Below are positions 41,846-48,149 of a stretch of 48,149 bases of DNA, in pieces; the first letter of the stretch is position 1; each line of letters opens with the position of its first letter. A program made the translations under genes and the position numbers. This DNA is from 66-474 sp044464225 (lineage in GTDB: Bacteria; Pseudomonadota; Gammaproteobacteria; Xanthomonadales; Rhodanobacteraceae). The stretch is from contig JBIQLN010000026.1 in NCBI GenBank assembly GCA_044464225.1, positions 1 to 48,149 of the forward strand, read 5' to 3'. The notes beneath the pieces were generated by a model that ran no database searches, had not been told where the DNA came from, and worked only from the letters and a program-made list of their open reading frames with translations.

Positions 41846-42819
41846 GTCGCTGATGCCTTGTACGGCACCCATGCGCGCCACGGCAACAGCGTGCAACCCA
41901 GCACCAGCGCAAGGGCCAGCGGCCATGGATACCATTCATGATCGGGACGCAGCAGCGACTCGCCGCGCGCCAGCGGTTCCAGTGCGTCGATGGTGCGGTA
42001 CGCGGCGGAAAGCTCCTCGCCATCGGCCGCGCGGAAGAACCGTCCGCCGGTTTCGCGCGCGATTCGCGTCAGCGCATGCACGTCCAGCTCATTGTCGGGT
42101 GCCGGCAGTTGCATCCCGAACACGTTGAGCGTCTGTGCATCCGAACCGACGCCGATCGTGTAGATACGCACGCCCGCGGCCTTGGCGAGCTTCGCGGCCT
42201 CCAGCGGTACGACGTTGCCGGCGGTGTTGACGCCGTCGGTGAGCAGCACCAGCACGCGGGCACGCGCCGGCAACGCGTCGAGGTGTTTCACGGCCAGCAC
42301 GATCGCGTCGCCGATGGCGGTTTCGCGTCCGGCGAGCCCGATGGCCGCACCCGCCATCTGCCTGGCGACCGCATCGACATCGAACGTCATCGGCGTCAGC
42401 AGGTACGCCTGCGTGCCGAACAGGATCAGCCCTACGTCATCGCCGGAACGTTTTTCGATGAAGCGCTCGGCGATGGCCTTGACCGCCGCGAAGCGGCTGA
42501 CCGCGAGATCGCCGAAACGCATGTCCTGGATCGCCATGCTGCCGGAGCAATCCACCGCCAGCATCATCGCCCTCCCAGTATGGGCCACTGCCTGCGGTGG
42601 CGCCGGTTGTTGCGGACGCGCCGTGGCGCACACCAGCGACAGCCACGCCAGCGCCGCCACTGCGGTCCGCCAGCGCCTCGAACCGCCGGGATGCATGCGC
42701 GCCAGCACGATCCGGTGCGGCAGCCGCAACGCCGCACCCGGGGCTGCCGGCGGCACCAACTTCCACACCAGCCACGGCAGCGGCAACAACGCGAACATCC
42801 ATGGCCATGCGAAAGTCAT
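41842..42819 (-). CDS. batA: BatA-like VWA-domain protein
   Basis: A 325-residue membrane protein with a hydrophobic N-terminus (MTFAWPWMFALLPLPWLVW), a second segment near 55-70, a von Willebrand A domain (about 85-270) with an intact MIDAS: DCSGSM, a Thr after GRETAIGDAI, and LLTDGVNTAG, and a C-terminal helix (PWPLALALVLGCTLLPW). Length is that of BatA. Both ends overlap neighbours by ATGA. It probably acts in the periplasm with BatB and the MoxR ATPase as a chaperone-like system. Confidence 0.9.
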   Translation of the reverse strand: MTFAWPWMFALLPLPWLVWKLVPPAAPGAALRLPHRIVLARMHPGGSRRWRTAVAALAWLSLVCATARPQQPAPPQAVAHTGRAMMLAVDCSGSMAIQDMRFGDLAVSRFAAVKAIAERFIEKRSGDDVGLILFGTQAYLLTPMTFDVDAVARQMAGAAIGLAGRETAIGDAIVLAVKHLDALPARARVLVLLTDGVNTAGNVVPLEAAKLAKAAGVRIYTIGVGSDAQTLNVFGMQLPAPDNELDVHALTRIARETGGRFFRAADGEELSAAYRTIDALEPLARGESLLRPDHEWYPWPLALALVLGCTLLPWRAWVPYKASAT

Positions 42820-43328
42820 GGCGTCGCGGTCCTTCGCAAGATGGCAGGCTTCTTGAGTCGACGGGTGCGAGGTGTGCACAATGCGGTGCGACACCAGGCC
42901 CGCAACGCCACCGTCACCGCCGGCATATCGAGTACAGGATGAGCGTGGAAACGCACGTCCATCAAACTGTCGAGCGCTTCCCGGGTCTTGGCCTCCGGGG
43001 CGTGGCGGTGCACGAATGCCCGCCATGCATCGCCGTTCCGCGTGGCCGCGACCGGATCGATCCGGCGCGCCACGCGTCGCAACAAACGCGACGCCTGCTC
43101 GGCCACGCGCGCATCGTCGCGATGGTCGGCGTGCGCCGCCTCGATCGCATGGATTTCCCGCAGGACCGATCGCAACGGACGCCGTCGTTCGCGACGTCGC
43201 CACCACCACGCCACGCCCACGGCCGCCACGGCCGCGACCAGCGCCAGCAACCACCAACCGGGCGCCGGGGGCCACCACGCTGGCGGCGGCAGGTGGATAT
43301 CGCGCAGCACGGGACCGGCATCATTCAT
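42816..43328 (-). CDS. DUF4381-family membrane protein
   Basis: A 170-residue protein with a Pro/Trp-rich start (LRDIHLPPPAWWPPAPGW), one membrane helix (WLLALVAAVAAVGVAWWW, about 25-43), a basic stretch and a helical cytoplasmic domain including ATRNGDAWRAFVHRH. The N-terminal motif DIxLPP...WWPPAPGW is the mark of DUF4381, a regular member of MoxR-Bat operons. Function unknown. ATGA overlaps with both DUF58 and batA. Confidence 0.88.
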   Translation of the reverse strand: MNDAGPVLRDIHLPPPAWWPPAPGWWLLALVAAVAAVGVAWWWRRRERRRPLRSVLREIHAIEAAHADHRDDARVAEQASRLLRRVARRIDPVAATRNGDAWRAFVHRHAPEAKTREALDSLMDVRFHAHPVLDMPAVTVALRAWCRTALCTPRTRRLKKPAILRRTATP

Positions 43329-44269
43329 CCGCGGGCTCCCCGGCGCCGCAGGAAGGGTGCCAGCGCCAAGTCGGGCTCATCGCCGGTGGACAATGTCGTC
43401 CACGCGACGCCCGCGGCATCACATGCCGCGGCGAGGTCGAGCCAGCCCCTGGCCAGTTCATCGCGAAAGCCGGCGCGCGCTTGCGCACCCGCGAGGTCGA
43501 CCACCTGTCGATTCGCCACGGTTTCGAAGACGTAGGTGCCCTTGGGCGGCAATTCGCGCTCGAGCGTATCGACCGTGACCACCACGCGCACTTCGGCATG
43601 TCGCCGCAGGCGGACCAATGCCGCGGTCGCGTTCGCGTCCGTGCACCAACCGTCCGACAGCAGCCAGATCCGGTTGCCGGCCGCGACCAGCCGTTGCGCG
43701 CGGGCGATCGCGGCGGACAGCGGTTCGTTGGCATCATTGCCACCGCCGGCTGCCGCATCCCAGCGTGCCAACGCGCCCAGCGTGTTCAAGGCACCGCGTG
43801 CGCCGGGATGCGGATCGGCGGCATCGCGCACCGCGCCGAAGGCGAGCGCGCCGATGCGGTCGCCGCCCCGTACGCAGGTCCACGCCAGCCACGCGGCCGC
43901 ACGCGCCGCCGCCACGCACTTGTAGCGCACGCGCGTACCGAAACGCATCGTCGCATGGGTATCGACCAGCAGCAGCTGGCTGCGCTCGCGTTCGGCCTCG
44001 AACAACTTGGTGTGCCACTTGCCGCTGCGCGCCGTGCGTCGCCAATCAATATTGCGCGCGTCGTCACCCGCCTGGTAGATGCGCGACTCCGCATAGTCCA
44101 TCCCGCGTCCACGCAGCGCCGACACATGACCGCCAGCCAGCGGCGTTCGGGCAGGGTTGCGTGTACTGCGCGGCTTGCCCGCGCGTGCGCGCAGCGCGAT
44201 CAACTCCGCGAGATCGACGCGGGTGATGCCGTCGGCTGGAGCATCAATGGCTGTGGCGATGGCGGACAT
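43325..44269 (-). CDS. DUF58 protein (VWA-like, MoxR-associated)
   Basis: A 314-residue cytosolic protein. Early segment VDLAELIALRARA, then the DUF58 signature GRGMDYAESRIYQAGDDARNIDWRRTARSG (about 55-85) and HTKLFEAERERSQLLLVD (VWA-like strand, with DTHATM in place of a classic MIDAS). The ATG at 44269 gives the family start; the open frame extends 90 codons upstream without similarity. DUF58 genes typically lie next to MoxR. The 266-bp gap to moxR shows no gene. Confidence 0.9.
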   Translation of the reverse strand: MSAIATAIDAPADGITRVDLAELIALRARAGKPRSTRNPARTPLAGGHVSALRGRGMDYAESRIYQAGDDARNIDWRRTARSGKWHTKLFEAERERSQLLLVDTHATMRFGTRVRYKCVAAARAAAWLAWTCVRGGDRIGALAFGAVRDAADPHPGARGALNTLGALARWDAAAGGGNDANEPLSAAIARAQRLVAAGNRIWLLSDGWCTDANATAALVRLRRHAEVRVVVTVDTLERELPPKGTYVFETVANRQVVDLAGAQARAGFRDELARGWLDLAAACDAAGVAWTTLSTGDEPDLALAPFLRRRGARG

Positions 44270-44535
44270 GCTGGGGTGGCGGTTCCATTCTTCCGGAGGT
44301 GTGTTTGCTTGCCCGGAGGCCTTGCAGGTGCCGGCTTCCGCAGCGGTCGTGGGCGACGTCGGCCTTCTCCTCAGGGGATGAAATACGGCCCACGAGAAGT
44401 CCGACGCCGTCCTTGCGCGATGCACCGTTCGAAGCAGCCGCCGCGGGTCGGCAGGCGGCGGGGCGGTGTCCACGATCTCCACTCCGTTGCGCGTACCACA
44501 CCATCCCGGCAACAGCGCCCCTGGGCGATCACCCG

Positions 44536-45573
<1,038 letters not shown>

Positions 45574-45633
45574 GCGCCAAGTAGACCACAGCCGGGCGCG
45601 AAAGTTTGCTCGCCGGTCCATGGCCCGCCGGAT

Positions 45634-45662
45634 GAAAAACGGCGCGGTTGCCCGCGCCGTTT
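45634..45662 (-). terminator. Intrinsic terminator downstream of pilQ
   Basis: On the minus strand AACGGCGCGG-GCAA-CCGCGCCGTT is a perfect 10-bp stem with a four-base loop, followed by TTT. It lies 25 bp past the pilQ stop and before the moxR start, so it ends the pil transcript and separates the two minus-strand operons. Confidence 0.85.
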
Positions 45663-45686
45663 CGAATCTTCACCCGGGGGAAAGCC

Positions 45687-48068
45687 TCATTGCACCGTGG
45701 TTTCCTGGCCGAGGATGTGCGGCGTGATGAATACCAGCAATTCCGCCTTGTTGTGGATGTTCTTCTTGTTTCGGAACAGTGCGCCCAGGATCGGAATGTC
45801 ACCGAGGAACGGCACCTTGGCCACGTCGTGCTCGTTCTGGAACTCGTACACGCCACCCAGCACCACCGTCTGGCCGTTGCCCACCAGCACCGATGTGTCG
45901 ATCTCGCGATGGTCGATCTGCGGCACGAAACCGCCGCCCGGGTTGGGAACCAGCCGGCTGACTGCGTCCTTCAGGATCTTGAGCTTCATGAACACGCGGT
46001 TGTCGGACGTGATCGTCGGCGTGACATGGAGTTCCAGCGCCGCGTTCTTGAACTGCACCGTGGCCTGGGTGCCACCGCCGGTACCCGAGTTCTGGAACGT
46101 CAGGTAACCAACCTGCTGGCCCTGCACGATGCTGGCCTCCTGGTTGTTGGCGGTGACGATTTTCGGCTGCGAGATGATCTCGCTGCGGCCTTCCTGCTGC
46201 GCCGCGCTCAATTCGAGATTGAGCAGGTAATCGCTACCCAGAATGCCGAAACCGATGCTGTTGGAACCGGCAATCGTGGTCTGCGGCAGGTTGACATTCA
46301 GCCCGCCCGGGAAGGTAATCGCGGGCGGCAGCGTCGGCTTGAAGGTGCTGCAATCCCCGGCAGCGCACGCCGCGTCGTAGTTCAGCTGATTCTGCGCAAC
46401 AGCCGCGTTCTGTGCGGAAATGCTGTTGCTGAGATCGGTGATGTCCTTGGTCGTGGCCCCCGTCATCAAACGCTGCCCGCTCGGATTGATCTGGAAACCG
46501 GCGATGCCCAGCTTGGCGCCCAGTTCGCGGGTGAATTGATCCGTCGCAATTACCAGCCGCGATTCGATCAGCACCTGCTTGACCGGACGATCGAGCACCG
46601 AGACCAGTTGCCGGATTTCCTGCACCTTTTCCGGGGTGTCGTTGACCAGCAGGGTATTGGTGCGCTCGTCGAACGACACGCTGCCACGCGGCGACAGGAA
46701 GCCGCGCTCGGCGCTGCTCGATCCGCCACCGCCGCCCACGTTGCCCGCCTTCGCACCCGAAGTCAGGAGTTCGGCGATTTGGGAAGCGCTGCCGTAGTTG
46801 ATCGGGATGTAGTCGGTGACCAGTTGCGCGCTGTTGAGCTGCTTCTCGCGTGCGTTGGCGATGTCTTCCTCGTACTTGGCAAGATCGGTCTGGGGCGCAA
46901 CCCAGATCACGTTGCCGTTCTGGCGCTTGGCCAGGCCCTTGGCGCGCAGGATCACGTCCAGCGCCTGGTCCCAGGGCACGTTGACCAGCCGCAGCGTGAC
47001 ATTGCCCTGCACGCTGTCGGCCGCCACGATGTTGAGGTTGGACACGTCGGCCAGCAGTTGCAGCACCGAGCGCACCGGGATGTCCTGGAAGTTGAAGGTG
47101 ACGCGACTGCCCTTGTACACGATGGGCTTGGGCGCGCCCAGGACACTGGTTTCACTCGACGTCGGCCGGGAGAATTCGACCACGTATTGGTTGCCCGTCT
47201 GGTAGGCCGCGGTCTGCACCACGCCGCGTGTGTCCACATCGATCTTCGCGCCGCCCGTGACGGGGCGGGTATTGATGCTGCGCACGGGGGTGCCGTAGCT
47301 CGTGACGTCCAGGCGACGCGCCTGCGAGGCCGCGAGGTTGGCACCGGCGACTTCGATGACCGTCATGTCACCGTTGCTGTGCATGCTGGTGGCCGCGCCC
47401 GGCTGGCTGAAATCGATGATCAGCTTGCCGCCGCCGTGGTCCCCCCGCTGGAAATCCACGCCCGTGATGACATTGCTGCCGGCCATCGCGGCCGCCTTGT
47501 CGGGATTCGTGGTCGATACCGAGAGCGAACGCGGTGACTGCGGCGGCGGCGGTGCGGTCGCCAGCGCCGGTGCCTGCGGGGCGGCGGCCTGTTCGGGCGC
47601 CACGGCAGCCGTGGCGCCGGACATGCCGTCACCGATGGTCACGACCACCCGGTTGCCCTCGACGTTGGTCACGTAGGGAGAAGGCTGGGTCAGTGCGACC
47701 ACGACGCGGGTGCGGCCATTCGCCTCCACCGCGCTGACACCCTGCGCCGTGCCCTGGTTCACCGGGTAATTGCGTTGCGCAAGCGCGTTGCTGGTATCGG
47801 CAAAATCCAGCGCGATGCGCGGCGGTGTATTGGTGCTGAATGCCTGCGGCGTCGCGGCCGGGCCGGAGAAGGTCAGGGTGACCTGGACCTTGCCACCGGG
47901 CAGCGGCGTGGCGCTGACATCCTGCAAGGCGTTGGCCGCCATGGCCGGTCCCGCCACCAGCAGGCATGTCGAGATCACCGACATCGCCAGCAACGCCATC
48001 CAGCCGCGGAGCGACCGATCGTGGCCGCCACTGGAGCGACGGAGGTAGTGAGCAGGTTTGGTCATCAT
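45687..48068 (-). CDS. pilQ: Type IV pilus secretin PilQ
   Basis: Outer-membrane channel through which type IV pili extend. The 793-residue precursor has a signal peptide (about 22-45, ending PAMA-AN), two AMIN domains (about 46-135 and 190-285) that bind peptidoglycan, a short secretin/STN domain (about 330-385, FNFQDIPVRSVLQLLADVSNLNIVA), an N1-like domain (about 410-520) and the secretin domain (about 550-785) with SEIISQPKIVTANNQEASIVQG and PILGALFRNKKNIHNKAELLVFITP. A Cys pair (CAAGDC) lies in an insertion near residue 565. Somewhat longer than many PilQ proteins, from linker sequence. Two adjacent ATGs are possible; GGGGG lies upstream. Confidence 0.95.
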   Translation of the reverse strand: MMTKPAHYLRRSSGGHDRSLRGWMALLAMSVISTCLLVAGPAMAANALQDVSATPLPGGKVQVTLTFSGPAATPQAFSTNTPPRIALDFADTSNALAQRNYPVNQGTAQGVSAVEANGRTRVVVALTQPSPYVTNVEGNRVVVTIGDGMSGATAAVAPEQAAAPQAPALATAPPPPQSPRSLSVSTTNPDKAAAMAGSNVITGVDFQRGDHGGGKLIIDFSQPGAATSMHSNGDMTVIEVAGANLAASQARRLDVTSYGTPVRSINTRPVTGGAKIDVDTRGVVQTAAYQTGNQYVVEFSRPTSSETSVLGAPKPIVYKGSRVTFNFQDIPVRSVLQLLADVSNLNIVAADSVQGNVTLRLVNVPWDQALDVILRAKGLAKRQNGNVIWVAPQTDLAKYEEDIANAREKQLNSAQLVTDYIPINYGSASQIAELLTSGAKAGNVGGGGGSSSAERGFLSPRGSVSFDERTNTLLVNDTPEKVQEIRQLVSVLDRPVKQVLIESRLVIATDQFTRELGAKLGIAGFQINPSGQRLMTGATTKDITDLSNSISAQNAAVAQNQLNYDAACAAGDCSTFKPTLPPAITFPGGLNVNLPQTTIAGSNSIGFGILGSDYLLNLELSAAQQEGRSEIISQPKIVTANNQEASIVQGQQVGYLTFQNSGTGGGTQATVQFKNAALELHVTPTITSDNRVFMKLKILKDAVSRLVPNPGGGFVPQIDHREIDTSVLVGNGQTVVLGGVYEFQNEHDVAKVPFLGDIPILGALFRNKKNIHNKAELLVFITPHILGQETTVQ

Positions 48069-48090
48069 GAACGTAACCCCCGATGAATCG

Positions 48091-48149
48091 TCATTTGTCG
48101 CCCAATGCGACGCTCGCGTCGCGTTCCATCCAGCCGCCCGAACCGTTCG
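48091..48149 (-). CDS. pilP: Type IV pilus lipoprotein PilP, C-terminal end only
   Basis: The last 19 codons of an open frame entering from the right edge read NGSGGWMERDASVALGDK then stop. The GGW-x-ER-x-ASxAL ending is typical of PilP, the inner-membrane lipoprotein that links PilNO to PilQ, and the gene is 22 bp upstream of pilQ, its usual place in pilMNOPQ. Rest outside the window. Confidence 0.82.
   Translation of the reverse strand, partial: NGSGGWMERDASVALGDK

Noticed and set aside
45648..47537. Plus-strand open frame of 629 codons opposite pilQ
   Set aside because: PilQ on the other strand has clear secretin motifs throughout; the frame is a shadow.

Overview
The window is a GC-rich bacterial chromosome segment that looks like a gammaproteobacterium of the Lysobacterales (Xanthomonadales), most plausibly a Rhodanobacteraceae-type organism (Rhodanobacter, Dyella or Luteibacter relatives). 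That placement is inferred from gene content and order: divergent pepA and lptFG, aroK-aroB, an alpha/beta type 2-oxo acid dehydrogenase, homogentisate-pathway genes, a Bat operon and pilPQ, together with several families of short palindromic intergenic repeats. No phage, plasmid, CRISPR array, rRNA or tRNA gene was seen.

Layout, left to right. 1-6.3 kb: pepA (cut by the left edge), lptF-lptG (LPS export), an RDD membrane protein, xerD and ilvE. 6.6-11.5 kb: aroK-aroB, a small WGR protein overlapping hemE, trpS with a long C-terminal extension, and a small membrane protein. 11.8-15.4 kb (minus): E1 alpha, E1 beta and E2 of a 2-oxo acid dehydrogenase, probably branched-chain, which would fit the iso-branched fatty acids of this order. 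15.7-19.7 kb: tryptophan 2,3-dioxygenase and two tandem POT-family transporters, the first lacking the usual proton-coupling residues. 19.9-24.9 kb: a MarR regulator divergent from hppD-hmgA-fahA (tyrosine to homogentisate to fumarate/acetoacetate), then an FNR-type regulator. 25.2-31.4 kb: small, mostly single genes: SirB2-like protein, Rieske ferredoxin, AraC-MGMT repair protein, DOPA-dioxygenase-like protein, EamA exporter, LpxO-like hydroxylase, and an ATP-grasp gene with a different base composition. 31.6-36.1 kb (minus): a four-gene MacAB-like ABC efflux operon. 36.3-38.1 kb: a second FAH-family protein, mscL and a macro-domain protein. 38.1-45.6 kb (minus): a six-gene MoxR/Bat operon with four consecutive ATGA overlaps. 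45.7 kb to the end (minus): pilQ and the last codons of pilP, closed by a clear intrinsic terminator.

Most genes are housekeeping. The second-look items are mainly structural: a dispersed palindromic repeat translated in frame inside the E2 linker; a ~100-bp diverged repeat present three times, one copy supplying the hemE stop codon and another the likely -35 box of the marR promoter; a compact divergent marR/hppD promoter with a perfect inverted repeat; a POT paralogue without its coupling motifs; a BatB with a degenerate MIDAS; and the isolated ATP-grasp gene beside lpxO. I did not find a convincing new multi-gene defence or biosynthetic system.
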